Assembly (NCBI RefSeq): GCF_004366075.1
Contig: NZ_SODU01000002.1
Location: forward strand, 1,070,647-1,134,646
DNA length: 64,000 nucleotides
Origin: Kribbella pratensis
GTDB taxonomy: Bacteria > Actinomycetota > Actinomycetes > Propionibacteriales > Kribbellaceae
Direction of reading: 5' to 3'
Both the position numbers and the translations under genes were made by a program. The notes under the pieces were generated by a model. It was not told where the DNA came from. It made no database searches and worked only from the letters and a program-made list of their open reading frames with translations. Positions 50,207-59,414 of this stretch are shown piece after piece; the stretch's first letter is position 1; each line of letters opens with the position of its first letter.

Positions 50207-51256
50207 ATGCTGGTGGCATTGGTGACGGCGGCGGTTGTTGGATTGACGTCGGGGGTGGCTTCGCCGTTGCAGAAAGGGCTCGACGACGTGGTGGCGATCG
50301 GGGCCGTGGCTGAGGTGCGGGACGGCGGGGCGGTCTGGCGGGGGACTAGCGGGGTTGCGGAACTCGGCAGTTCACGGAAGGTCCCGGTGGCGGGGCGATT
50401 CCGGATCGGGAGTATCACGAAGACCTTTGTTGCCACCGTCGTACTGCAACTCGTTGCCGAGAAGCGGATTCGGCTCGAGGACTCGGTAGAACGCTGGTTG
50501 CCGGGTGTCGTGCCGAACGGCGCGAACATCACAGTGCGCCAATTGCTCAACCACACCAGCGGTTTGTACGACTTCAAGGAAACGTTGCCGATGCCACCGA
50601 GCGCGGAGTTCTACGCGCTGCGCTATCGCACGTGGACCGCACCCGAGCAGATCGAGCGGGCCCTCGCGAATCCGCCGGTGTTCGACAAGCCGGGCTCGCA
50701 GTACGACTACTCCAACACCAATTACCTGCTGATCGGCGAGATCATCGAGAAGGTGACCGGCCGGACGTACGCCGAGGAGATCGAGCGGCGCCTGATCCGT
50801 CCGCTCGGCCTGCACGGTACGTCGCTTCCCGGTACGTCGCCGTACATCAAGGGACCGCACGCGCACGGCTACATCCCGAAGGACGGCGGTCAACTCGACT
50901 TCACCGAGATGAACCCGACGCTGTTCGGAGCGAGTGGCGACATGATCTCCACGACGCGCGATCTGAACCGCTTCTTCGCGGCCCTGCTCGGCGGGCAGTT
51001 GCTCCCGGCCCCGCTGCTCGACGCGATGAAGACGCCTGGTACGGCGGACGGGAAGTACGGCCTCGGGCTGGCGTGGCACGACACCAGTTGCAAGGTGCGG
51101 GTGTACGGCAACGACGGCGACGCGCTCGCGTACCAGGCGTACTCGTTCTCGACGGAGGACACCCGGCGGCAGGTCACCGTGGCCGTGACTCCGCACCTGC
51201 CGGACAACCCGGACAAATCCGTGGACGCCTTCGTGGATCAGGCGATCTGTCGCTGA
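50207..51256 (+). CDS. Secreted serine hydrolase, beta-lactamase/D-Ala-D-Ala carboxypeptidase class C
   Basis: 349 residues from ATG 50207 with SD AGAGGAG. Hydrophobic N-terminus (MLVALVTAAVVGLTSGVASP) as a signal. Catalytic SxxK is SITK (IGSITKTFVATVVLQL), YxN is YSN (YDYSNTNYLLIG), and the third motif region is near GLAWHDT and YGNDGDA. Such enzymes act on peptidoglycan peptides or esters rather than on drugs. No operon partner. Confidence 0.9.
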   Translation: MLVALVTAAVVGLTSGVASPLQKGLDDVVAIGAVAEVRDGGAVWRGTSGVAELGSSRKVPVAGRFRIGSITKTFVATVVLQLVAEKRIRLEDSVERWLPGVVPNGANITVRQLLNHTSGLYDFKETLPMPPSAEFYALRYRTWTAPEQIERALANPPVFDKPGSQYDYSNTNYLLIGEIIEKVTGRTYAEEIERRLIRPLGLHGTSLPGTSPYIKGPHAHGYIPKDGGQLDFTEMNPTLFGASGDMISTTRDLNRFFAALLGGQLLPAPLLDAMKTPGTADGKYGLGLAWHDTSCKVRVYGNDGDALAYQAYSFSTEDTRRQVTVAVTPHLPDNPDKSVDAFVDQAICR

Positions 51257-51362
51257 AACCGGTTACCGCATGTGACATGTCGTCTCGTCGGTTTGGTGGC
51301 CGAGAGAAACGGCGACACTGGTATGGATGCCTTGTTGCCATCTCCCGAAGGGGTCCGGGACC

Positions 51363-51836
51363 TTGGAACTCGCCATACTCGGTGCCGACGACTGGCCGAT
51401 CGCCCGGGACGTCCGTCTCCGGGCCCTGAAGGATTCTCCGTCGGCGTACATCGCCGACTACGAGGACGAGGTGACCGTCGGTGAGGACGGCTGGCGCGAA
51501 CGATTCACCCGTATGCAGTGGGCCGTGGCCCGGGAGGAGTCCCGGGTCATCGGCCTGGCAAGCTCCGTCCGCGTCGCCAACCGCCCGACGTACGAGCGCC
51601 ACATCGAGTCGGTCTGGGTGGACCCGAGGTACCGCCGCAACGGCGTACTGCGAGCGGTCCTCGGGCACCTGTCGGCGGTCGAACCCGACGTCACCGAGTG
51701 GCGCGTCTGGGTCCTGGACACGAACACCATCGCCCGCCAGGTGTACGAGCGACTGGGCTTCTACGCGACCGGAGAACGTCAGCTGCTAGCAGACGGCTCC
51801 GGCCGCCGCGAGATCCGTCTGCGATTCGGTGGGTAG
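51363..51836 (+). CDS. GNAT-family N-acetyltransferase
   Basis: 157 residues from TTG 51363 (GAAGGGG upstream); an ATG at 51327 would add 12 unlikely residues. GNAT motif A: SVWVDPRYRRNGVLRAVLGHL binds acetyl-CoA; motif B: LDTNTIARQVYERLGFYATGE. Substrate unknown. Its last 51 bases overlap the 3' end of the convergent gene, a long overlap of two coding frames. Confidence 0.85.
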   Translation: MELAILGADDWPIARDVRLRALKDSPSAYIADYEDEVTVGEDGWRERFTRMQWAVAREESRVIGLASSVRVANRPTYERHIESVWVDPRYRRNGVLRAVLGHLSAVEPDVTEWRVWVLDTNTIARQVYERLGFYATGERQLLADGSGRREIRLRFGG

Positions 51837-52988
51837 CCCGTAGCCACAGGAGATCCAGGTCGGCAACTGGAGCTCGGCCAGCGCGTCGCGTTCTCTCCTG
51901 ACCTGCGGGAAATGAGTGAGCATCTTCTGCCAGCGACGCTCGTCCTCCTGCCAGTTCACGATGAAATCCGCACACAGGTCCGGCGAGATGCTCTCCGCTC
52001 GCTCCTGCGCGATCCTCAGCGACTCCTTCGCGCTGTCGCGGTCGGCCTCGCTGATCCACAGCTGGGCTCGCCGAAGTGCCTCGGTCGTTTCGGCGATCGT
52101 CTTGAGCCGGATGCCCTTGAAGTCCTCCCAGTAGCTGGTCCGGGTCGCGATCGCGAGTTGCTGCTCGAAGCTCGAGCCTGACCGGCGCTCGAACGCTGCG
52201 TACAGTCCTTCGGCCAGCAGGTCGCCGAACTCCTCGCGGGCCGCTCGCTGCGGATCGGCGAAGGGCCGGTACTCGAGCTGGCTGACCTCACCGATCTTCA
52301 TCAACGACCGCTCCGCTGCATGCCGTGCGAAGAAGAACCAGTCCTCGTTGTAGACATCGGCGAAGAACGATTGGTCCGGATGCTGCAGGTTCACGCCAAG
52401 GGTTGCGCCGCTGACGAACACGTCCTGCTTGAACCCCGCGAGCCGGCGCGCGTGGCAGACCACCGAGTTGTCAGGGAAGTACCGGCTGACCATCGACGCG
52501 ACCGGATGCCGGTCGAGATACCCGGCAAGACGCCTGACGTCCCGCGGGCTGAACCCTCTGATGTCGTCGTCGACGAACAGGATCTTGCTCCATCCGCACA
52601 TCCGGCCGAGCAGCAGACCGATGTTGCGCTTCGTGCTGAGATCACTGGATCGATTGGCCGAGGCCGCCTGGAAGTCACCGCTCGACGTCAGCGGCGTGTC
52701 GCACGGAGGCCGGTAATCCTCGGGCACCTCGACAACGATCGCCTGTGCGCCCAAGGTTTTCTCTACGCGGCGCGCGACCTGCCTGACCTGCGCCTGCCGG
52801 CTGCACAGGATGACGAGCGGCACGGACAACGCGGCGGACAGGCTGATGACGTCCTGCAACGCGAAGGCCGGTCGCGCGGCCGGGACCACGATCGCGTCCA
52901 GGCGGGTGTTCGCAGAGGCCGCCACCGGAGCGGAGCCGTCACGGAGCAGTCCCGCATGGGACTGGCCGTGCCTGATCTGACGGCTCAT
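51786..52988 (-). CDS. Uncharacterised protein with glycosyltransferase-like DDD motif
   Basis: 400 residues from ATG 52988, which overlaps the XRE gene's stop (ATGA). Residues ~30-150 look like a nucleotide-diphospho-sugar Rossmann part: RLDAIVVPAARP, VPLVILCSRQ, then KRNIGLLLGRMCGWSKILFVDDDIRGF with D140-D142 as a metal-binding DxD. VSGATLGVNL and YNEDWFFFARHA resemble the GT2 acceptor region. The last third is helical. A glycosyltransferase acting for the partner XRE protein is plausible but unproven. Confidence 0.6.
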   Translation of the reverse strand: MSRQIRHGQSHAGLLRDGSAPVAASANTRLDAIVVPAARPAFALQDVISLSAALSVPLVILCSRQAQVRQVARRVEKTLGAQAIVVEVPEDYRPPCDTPLTSSGDFQAASANRSSDLSTKRNIGLLLGRMCGWSKILFVDDDIRGFSPRDVRRLAGYLDRHPVASMVSRYFPDNSVVCHARRLAGFKQDVFVSGATLGVNLQHPDQSFFADVYNEDWFFFARHAAERSLMKIGEVSQLEYRPFADPQRAAREEFGDLLAEGLYAAFERRSGSSFEQQLAIATRTSYWEDFKGIRLKTIAETTEALRRAQLWISEADRDSAKESLRIAQERAESISPDLCADFIVNWQEDERRWQKMLTHFPQVRRERDALAELQLPTWISCGYGLPTESQTDLAAAGAVC

Positions 52989-54121
52989 TCGCCATCCCCC
53001 TCGGGGGACCATTCGAAGAGGCGGTTGTCCGCGATTTCGAGGTCCGGGGTGACGGCTTCGCCGTTGATCACGGGAACTCGCATCAGCAGGCCGAAGATGC
53101 CACCTGGAAACCTGTCGGCCAGGTAGGCCTCGTTGCGGTCGCGGACCGCGTCATCGGTGAGCATTCGGACTGCGCCGAGCACTCCCCGGCTGTAGACCCC
53201 ATTGCAGATCGTGATGGTGCGGCTGTGGTTGAAGGGGTTGGGCAGCCGGGCGAACAGAGCGACGTCCTCGGCGAGTTCCTGGGGGGTGTCGTCACGCCAC
53301 GCGTCCTGGGCCTGCTCGGCCTCGAGGTCCGCCTGCGACGGCGCCTCGTTCTCGGGGACGGGTTCCTTGCTTTCCTCCCAGACCGGCCGGTACTCCTTGC
53401 CGTCGCGGGAGCGGAAGATCTCGCCGTCGGCCAGATCCGGCACCGACAGCTGCCGGATCGGCAGGTTGTCGAGAACCCGCAGCAGCCGACTGGTGACGCG
53501 GTTCCAGGCGATACCGCCGATCAGGATGAGATGGCCGGACAGGTGATCCGCGCTCACCTCCGTCGGCAGGCGGTGCCGCACGCGCAGCTCCGGGTTGGAC
53601 GCGCGGACATGACCCCACATCTCGATCAGTGCGTCGAGGTCGGCATATCTGTACAGCTTGGTGTAGTTCGGGTTCTTCTCGTCCGCGAGCGGAGAGCGTC
53701 CCAGCTCCGGGACCTCCGGGCAGATGAGCGTGATCCGCCCGGATTCGAAGTCAAAGGTGTACGAGTTGCCGGAGGACGGGGAACCGGTCTGCTGGTGGCG
53801 TACGTCCTCCCGGAGCGTGCCCAGCTCACGGTGAAGTGCATTGAAACGCTCCCGCTCGGCTCCGCTCAGGTCTTGCTCGCGAGGCAGCCGTTCGGGTACT
53901 TCGGACATCGCGAAGAGCAGCGCGTACGACCGCAGCCGCTCCTCCGGGGGGAGCTTCGGGTTGGACTGCGACTCCCACGAGCTGATCGTTGCCACCGCGA
54001 CGCGGGTCTCGCCGGTGCTGAGCGCACTCGACAGTTCCTTCTGAGTCAGTCGCCCGGATTCCCGTAGGTCCCGAAGTCGCCTGGCGAGTCGTACGGCCTC
54101 TGGAGAAGGGGCCACTCTCAC
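52985..54121 (-). CDS. XRE-type HTH protein with a large C-terminal sensor/enzyme-like domain
   Basis: 378 residues from GTG 54121. HTH at ~8-75: LARRLRDLRESGRLTQKELSSAL and VAVATISSWESQSNPKLPPEERLRSYA. A coiled segment (~85-115) leads to a domain starting FDFESGRITLICPEVPEL, with YTKLYRYADLDALIEMWGHVRASNP, HLILIGGIAWNRVTSRLL and late SRTITICNGVYSRGVLGAV. The GGIAWN and ICNGVYSRG patches look like a Rossmann-type pocket. It is translationally coupled to the DDD protein. Not a standard repressor; a two-gene regulatory or defence-like module is possible. Confidence 0.65.
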   Translation of the reverse strand: MRVAPSPEAVRLARRLRDLRESGRLTQKELSSALSTGETRVAVATISSWESQSNPKLPPEERLRSYALLFAMSEVPERLPREQDLSGAERERFNALHRELGTLREDVRHQQTGSPSSGNSYTFDFESGRITLICPEVPELGRSPLADEKNPNYTKLYRYADLDALIEMWGHVRASNPELRVRHRLPTEVSADHLSGHLILIGGIAWNRVTSRLLRVLDNLPIRQLSVPDLADGEIFRSRDGKEYRPVWEESKEPVPENEAPSQADLEAEQAQDAWRDDTPQELAEDVALFARLPNPFNHSRTITICNGVYSRGVLGAVRMLTDDAVRDRNEAYLADRFPGGIFGLLMRVPVINGEAVTPDLEIADNRLFEWSPEGDGE

Positions 54122-54482
54122 TCCCGTAAATGGTCGACCAACTTGCGGGTGCGGCGGATCGGCTGATCCTACACCCGCTCTACCCGACTTCACCGAGCCC
54201 TGCTGTACCGCGCACGCCGGGGGTCACCCAGCCGTCCTGCTGTCTTCGGAATGGGGGCTCTCTATACGGCTCGGATCACCATTGCTCCTGACAAACTGGC
54301 GATTGACCGCAGTTACACCGTGGATCTACCGTAATACTGAAGTCGACCTGAAGCCAACTGAAACCACGCGACGCGCGGAGATAGTCATCCTGTCCGACGG
54401 CTTCACCAACCACCCGCTCCCTGACCATCTCTCCGTCCCTGACTGCCGCAACGAATTGCCATGCACAGCGCGTCGTCTAGGT
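54122..54482. other. 361-bp gap between divergent genes
   Basis: No protein-like frame. TTGACC (about 54303) with TACCGT 18 bases later could be the promoter for the lipoprotein gene. Most of the rest is unstructured; relative to neighbours it is slightly AT-rich near 54250-54360. Confidence 0.5.
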
Positions 54483-55430
54483 ATGAGGCTCATCAGCTGT
54501 CTGGTTGTGCTCAGCGCCCTGACTTTGTCGGCATGCGGGAACGCGGCGGCGCCAACGTCTGCGGCAAGCAGTGCGACGGCCACCTCCCAGCCGGCTCATG
54601 ACGCGGTTCCGGGGCAGATCCCATCAGGTCCTGGGACTCCGGCGTTTCTCGAACGGGCTCGCGCTGTCGCAGCAGCCGTCCGGGCCGCAGGGATCCCGAA
54701 ACCGCCGGAAGGAATCTTTCTGTACTCGTCCCGAACGCCCGGTCTGGGCTTCGACACGACCGAGCAGAAGGTTGCGTGGATGGCCGGGTACGTGACCATC
54801 GCGCCGGGCGTGAAACTCCGATCCGGCGGCAAGACCCGCCTCGATTTCGGCGACGGACCGAGTGTCTCCGCGGATGTCCTCGATCCCCGGCGTGCGCTGA
54901 CCGAAGCGATCGGAGAAACGTACGACAACTGCGGACACATGGCGGTGCCGGTATCGCAGTGCAAACTCACGATCACCGGCGGCTCCTTGAAGACAGTTGA
55001 CGTGGACACGAGCTCCGGCCGCGCGACCGTACCGGCGTGGTCCTTCACCGCGAAGGGCTTGTCGAGACCGATCGTCGCGTTGGCAGTCTCCGCGGCGGTA
55101 CTCCAGCCCCTGGTCGACCCCGCTCCATTGCCGGGCCTCGCCGAGCTGGACCGCAACCTTCTCCCGGTCGGCAGGCTGACGAAGGTCGACGGCAACTCGC
55201 TGACCTTCAACCTCCACCACGGAAAGTGCGACCCGAACCTGACAGCCCATGTCGTCGAGTTCGAGGACATGGTGATCATCGGCGGAAGCCACAGCCCACT
55301 GAAGGGCGGCTGCGTGGATGTAGGCCTGAGCACCCCTGCCACCGTAACCCTCACCACCCCTCTTGGAGACCGAGCCGTAGTCAGCTCCTCCACAGGGGCC
55401 AGACTCTCCCTTCACCCCCACCTCAAGTAG
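54483..55430 (+). CDS. Secreted lipoprotein of unknown function
   Basis: 315 residues from ATG 54483; MRLISCLVVLSALTLSAC gives a lipobox. A Ser/Ala/Thr linker is followed by a domain with FLYSSRTPGLGFDTTEQKVAW, CGHMAVPVSQCKLTITGG (close cysteine pair), HGKCDPNLTAHV and GGCVDVGLSTPATVTL (second pair). The repeated 'VTL...G...V' strands suggest a beta-sandwich. No match recognised. Confidence 0.65.
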   Translation: MRLISCLVVLSALTLSACGNAAAPTSAASSATATSQPAHDAVPGQIPSGPGTPAFLERARAVAAAVRAAGIPKPPEGIFLYSSRTPGLGFDTTEQKVAWMAGYVTIAPGVKLRSGGKTRLDFGDGPSVSADVLDPRRALTEAIGETYDNCGHMAVPVSQCKLTITGGSLKTVDVDTSSGRATVPAWSFTAKGLSRPIVALAVSAAVLQPLVDPAPLPGLAELDRNLLPVGRLTKVDGNSLTFNLHHGKCDPNLTAHVVEFEDMVIIGGSHSPLKGGCVDVGLSTPATVTLTTPLGDRAVVSSSTGARLSLHPHLK

Positions 55431-55453
55431 CCCAGCACCTCGTCCGTCGGTCG

Positions 55454-55459
55454 TAGTGT
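55454..55459 (+). promoter_or_regulatory. -10 box TAGTGT, leaderless start of DinB gene
   Basis: TAGTGT, six bases, then ATG 55466. Confidence 0.55.
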
Positions 55460-55465
55460 CGGCGC

Positions 55466-55978
55466 ATGGTGTTTACGTCGCCCGTGGATAGGGCTGTGCC
55501 GAATCGTCTGGCCGACGAGCGCGACGCGCTGACACAGCAGCTCGACTTCCACCGCGCCACCTTGCTTCGCAAGCTGGACGGGCTCGAAGCCGAGCCACTG
55601 CGCCGCCCGATGACAGCGTCTGGACTCAGCCTGCTGGGTTTGGTGAAACACCTCGCCGAAACGGAGCATGGCTGGTTCCTCAAGATCTACGCAGGGTTGC
55701 CCGAGCCGGATCTGTTCCCGATCGACGGTGGCCCAGATGCGGACTTCCGCGTCGGTACTGATGAGACGGCCGGCGTCGTGGTCGGACAGTACCTACGGAC
55801 CTGCGAACGGGCCCGGGCCGTCGTGGCCGCCGGCGACCTCGACGACGTGGTCGCAACGCCGTCGGGAGCGGAGGCCAACCTGCGAGCGATCCTGCTCCAC
55901 ATGATCCAGGAAACCGCCCGCCACAACGGCCACGCCGACATCATCCGAGAGTCCCTCGACGGCACAACAGGCGACTGA
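55466..55978 (+). CDS. DinB-family (DUF664) protein
   Basis: 170 residues. Four-helix bundle with the metal-ligand histidines: LLGLVKHLAETEHGWF and ETARHNGHADIIRE. Such proteins include mycothiol-dependent transferases and DinB-like metalloproteins; with this short form the thiol-dependent role is only a family inference. It ends seven bases before the convergent MMPL gene's stop. Confidence 0.9.
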   Translation: MVFTSPVDRAVPNRLADERDALTQQLDFHRATLLRKLDGLEAEPLRRPMTASGLSLLGLVKHLAETEHGWFLKIYAGLPEPDLFPIDGGPDADFRVGTDETAGVVVGQYLRTCERARAVVAAGDLDDVVATPSGAEANLRAILLHMIQETARHNGHADIIRESLDGTTGD

Positions 55979-55985
55979 CGCCGCT

Positions 55986-58112
55986 CTACTCGGAAACACT
56001 GACCGATTCACGCTCAGAGACGGCGACCACGGGCGGTCGCCGGTTGAACCAAGCCGGCGTCCACCAGTTGGCGTCGCCCAGCAGTTTCATCAAGGCCGGT
56101 ACGAGAACCAGTCGCACGATGGTCGCATCGACGAGTACGGCGGTGGCGAGGCCGAGGCCGAACATCTTGGCTGTTGGGTCGTCGGCGAGGGAGAAGCTGA
56201 CGAAGACCACGATCATGATCAACGCTGCCGAGGTGATCACGCGGCCGGTGGTGGTGATGCCGTGGATGGTCGAGGCGGTGTTGTCGCGGGTCCTGAGGTA
56301 CTCCTCGCGGATCCGGCTGAGCAGGAACACCTCGTAGTCCATCGAGAGCCCGAACACCACGGCGAACATGAACATCGGGATGAACGGCAGGATCGGAATG
56401 GTCGATTCCAGCCCGATCAGGTCCGCGGCCCAGCCCCACTGGAAGACCATCACCATGACGCCGAAGGAGGCGCCGATGCTGAGCAGGTTCATCAGCGCGG
56501 CCTTCAGCGGTACGACGACCGACCGGAAGACCACGGCGAGAAGTACGACCGACAACAGGATCACGGCGCCGATGAACCACGGCAGCCGATCGTTGACCTT
56601 CGCTCCCACATCCGCGAGGGTCGCCGTCTGACCACCGACATGAGCTTTCGCCGGACTGTCCCGCAGTACCGAGGGAAAGACCTCCTCGCGGAGCCGCTTG
56701 ACTGTCGTCATCGTCGCAGCGTCCTGCGGCCCCGTCGTCGGTACGGCGATCAGCGACGCGACACCGGCCGCAGTGTTCACCGAAGGAGGTGCGACCGACG
56801 CGATGCCCCGATCGGCGCGGACGGCGTTGAACAAGGGCTGTACGACGGCCGGATCTCGAGAGATGTCGACAGCGATCACCAGCGGACCGTTGCTGCCGGC
56901 ACCGAATCCCGCGGCCACCAGTTCGTAGGCACGACGCTCGGTGCGTTGCACGGGCAGCGCGCCGTCATCGGGCGTTCCGACGCGGAGTGCGAGCACGGGT
57001 GCGGCCAGCGCCAGCAGCAGGATGGTGGCGCCGACGGCGTACGCCGCGGCGTGCTTGGACACGTGCGCTGCCCACCGCTGCCAACCCGTACCAGGAGACG
57101 ACTGCACCCGCCGTACCCGAAGGCGGTTGATCCAGTGTCCGGCCAGTCCCAGGAATGCGGGCAGCAAAGTGATCGAAGCGAGCACCATCGTCAGCAGGAT
57201 CAGTGAGATGGCAATCCCGCCGGCGGTCATGAACGGTACGCCGGCCACCGCCAGCCCGAGGATCGCGATCACCACCGTGCCACCGGCGAAGAGCACAGCC
57301 TGTCCCGCCGTGGCGACAGCATTCCCGACCGACTCATCGACCGCCATCCCGCGGGCCAGATACTCGCGATGCCGGGTGACGATGATCAGCGCATAGTCGA
57401 TGCCCACGCCGAGGCCGATCATGCTGCCGAGCACCGGCGCCCAACTGGGCAGCTCGATGAGGTACGTGACCAGGGACAGCGAGCTGATCGCCAGCGCGAG
57501 GCCGAACACGGCCATCCCGATCGGAAGTCCCATCGCGATGATCGATCCGAACGCGAGCAGCAGGATGACCATCGCAGCGATCAGCCCGACCGCCTCGCCG
57601 AGACCGGCCTGACCTTGCTCGAACGCGTAGAAAAGATCCCCGCCCAGCTCGATCCGCAGCGGCACGTCAACCGCCGCGAGCGTCTTGAGCTGCTCGAGAT
57701 CGCTCGGCTCCAGCTTGTCCAGCACCGGGTATTGAAGCCGGATCAGCCCGACGCGGCCGTCTGGCGAGATGACGGGATCGCCGGCTCCCAGCACGTGGGG
57801 CAGCAACGCCGCGGTCGACCGTAAATGGGCCAGCGCAGCCCGCAGCTCGGGTGAAGCAAGTGTGGCCGTCGAGTCGAGCGGAGTCACGACCACCTTCGCG
57901 GTCAGCCCCGCCTGATCCGCGCCTGCGGCCGACAACAGGTCCGTCGCGTACTGCGAGTCCACGCCAGGCGCTCCGAACGATTCCTCGAGCTTCTTGCCGA
58001 AGGCGCCGGATGCGGCGACCACGAGCGCTGCGACCACCAGCCACGCCCCGATCACCACCCAGGGCCGACGTGCGGCGTACCGGCCCAGTCTGTACAGATT
58101 CGACCTCATCAT
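55986..58112 (-). CDS. MMPL-type RND transporter
   Basis: 708 residues from ATG 58112, SD AAGGGG. Twelve helices and two outer loops. Motifs: GVGIDYALIIVTRHREYLARG in the first half and GLSMDYEVFLLSRIREEYLRTRD in the second, both holding the proton-relay Asp/Tyr. It has low overall similarity to the one at 13506 beyond the motifs. Divergent from a two-component system at 58266 across 153 bp, so it is probably under that system's control rather than a TetR. Confidence 0.93.
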   Translation of the reverse strand: MMRSNLYRLGRYAARRPWVVIGAWLVVAALVVAASGAFGKKLEESFGAPGVDSQYATDLLSAAGADQAGLTAKVVVTPLDSTATLASPELRAALAHLRSTAALLPHVLGAGDPVISPDGRVGLIRLQYPVLDKLEPSDLEQLKTLAAVDVPLRIELGGDLFYAFEQGQAGLGEAVGLIAAMVILLLAFGSIIAMGLPIGMAVFGLALAISSLSLVTYLIELPSWAPVLGSMIGLGVGIDYALIIVTRHREYLARGMAVDESVGNAVATAGQAVLFAGGTVVIAILGLAVAGVPFMTAGGIAISLILLTMVLASITLLPAFLGLAGHWINRLRVRRVQSSPGTGWQRWAAHVSKHAAAYAVGATILLLALAAPVLALRVGTPDDGALPVQRTERRAYELVAAGFGAGSNGPLVIAVDISRDPAVVQPLFNAVRADRGIASVAPPSVNTAAGVASLIAVPTTGPQDAATMTTVKRLREEVFPSVLRDSPAKAHVGGQTATLADVGAKVNDRLPWFIGAVILLSVVLLAVVFRSVVVPLKAALMNLLSIGASFGVMVMVFQWGWAADLIGLESTIPILPFIPMFMFAVVFGLSMDYEVFLLSRIREEYLRTRDNTASTIHGITTTGRVITSAALIMIVVFVSFSLADDPTAKMFGLGLATAVLVDATIVRLVLVPALMKLLGDANWWTPAWFNRRPPVVAVSERESVSVSE

Positions 58113-58253
58113 GGATCCCCTTCAGCCAGAGTTGGACTCATCGTGTGGCCGAGGGCCCGGCTCTCACCTCGGGCGATGAGCCAGACTTCCCTCGGCCGAA
58201 CAGCTGGGTCGCGTCCCGTACTTTGAGCCGATCCGATCGGCAGCCGGAGTCCC

Positions 58254-58259
58254 TACGCT
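58254..58259 (+). promoter_or_regulatory. -10 box TACGCT, leaderless start of second NarL-type kinase
   Basis: TACGCT, six bases, then ATG 58266. It chooses this ATG over a GTG at 58260. Confidence 0.55.
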
Positions 58260-58265
58260 GTGGTC

Positions 58266-59414
58266 ATGGTGAGAATCGCCGTACGCTCGCTGCTGGCCGA
58301 GCCGCGAGCACCCGACGCACCCAGGCGGGTGTGGCGCGACTGGGTGCTCGTCGCCGGTCTGCTGACGGCGGTCGTTCTCGAAGGCGTACTCCGTGAGGAC
58401 GTCGTCTGGAGGCCCGTCGCGGTCGTGGTGGCCGGCGCAACCGCGTGCGCTCTGCTGTGGCGTCGTACCCGCCCGTTGGCCGTGGTGGCCGCCGTGTTCG
58501 GCACCCTGATCGTGGTCAACGTCGTAACTCTGATCAGCGGGAACGCGACCTTCGGCCTGTACTCGATGATCTGCGTGGTGTTGCTGCCGTACTCACTCGT
58601 TCGCTGGGCATCCGGCCGCGAGATCCTCATCGGGCTGGTGTTCGTCCTGGTGGCGCTGGTGCTAGGAATCGCCAGCGACTTCACCGGGTACGGCGAGGCC
58701 GCCGCCGGCAGCATGTTCCTGTTGTCCCCGGCGACGCTCGGGGCCGCGTTCCGCTATCGGTGGACCGCCCGGAACCGCGAACTGGGCCAGGTGCGACTCC
58801 GGGAGCGCGAGCTGTTGGCCCGGGAACTGCACGACACAGTCGCTCATCATGTCTCGGCGATCGTCATCCGGGCCCAGGCCGGCCGAGCCGTCGCCGCCAC
58901 GCGCCCGGACGCCGCGGTCGACGCGCTCGCCATCATCGAGGCGGAGGGTACGCGGACCCTGGCCGAGATGCGGGCGATGGTCGGCGTACTGCGGGACGAC
59001 GGTACGGCGGCGCTCGCCCCACAGCCGGGCGTGGCCGACCTGGAGCGGCTCGCTCGCAGCGTCGGAGAGCGGCCGCGGGTCGAGGTCGAGGTGTCGGGAG
59101 ACCTCGATGACCTCGGACCGACGGTCGGCGCAGCGATCTATCGCATCGCGCAGGAGTCGATCACCAACGCCGTACGGCATGCCCGGCAGGCAACTCGCAT
59201 CGACGTCCGGCTGACGTCGTACGACGACTCCGTCCGGCTGACTGTCCGCGACGACGGGGAGGCCACCTCGAGGAACCCGGGAGGTTATGGCTTGGTGGGG
59301 ATGACAGAACGGGCCACGCTGCTCGGCGGGACGCTCGCGGCGGGTCCTGATCCGGACCGCGGCTGGTCTGTTGACGTGGTGCTGCCTCTTCAGCGATCGG
59401 CTTCCGGCCGATGA
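58266..59414 (+). CDS. NarL-type sensor histidine kinase
   Basis: 382 residues. Five helices (~28-160). HisKA_3 box LLARELHDTVAHHVSAIVIRAQAG with the phospho-His; HATPase_c IYRIAQESITNAVRHARQA, TVRDDGEAT and GYGLVGMTERATLLGG. The common DesK/LiaS-like type. Coupled to its regulator by ATGA and divergent from the MMPL transporter. Confidence 0.94.
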   Translation: MVRIAVRSLLAEPRAPDAPRRVWRDWVLVAGLLTAVVLEGVLREDVVWRPVAVVVAGATACALLWRRTRPLAVVAAVFGTLIVVNVVTLISGNATFGLYSMICVVLLPYSLVRWASGREILIGLVFVLVALVLGIASDFTGYGEAAAGSMFLLSPATLGAAFRYRWTARNRELGQVRLRERELLARELHDTVAHHVSAIVIRAQAGRAVAATRPDAAVDALAIIEAEGTRTLAEMRAMVGVLRDDGTAALAPQPGVADLERLARSVGERPRVEVEVSGDLDDLGPTVGAAIYRIAQESITNAVRHARQATRIDVRLTSYDDSVRLTVRDDGEATSRNPGGYGLVGMTERATLLGGTLAAGPDPDRGWSVDVVLPLQRSASGR

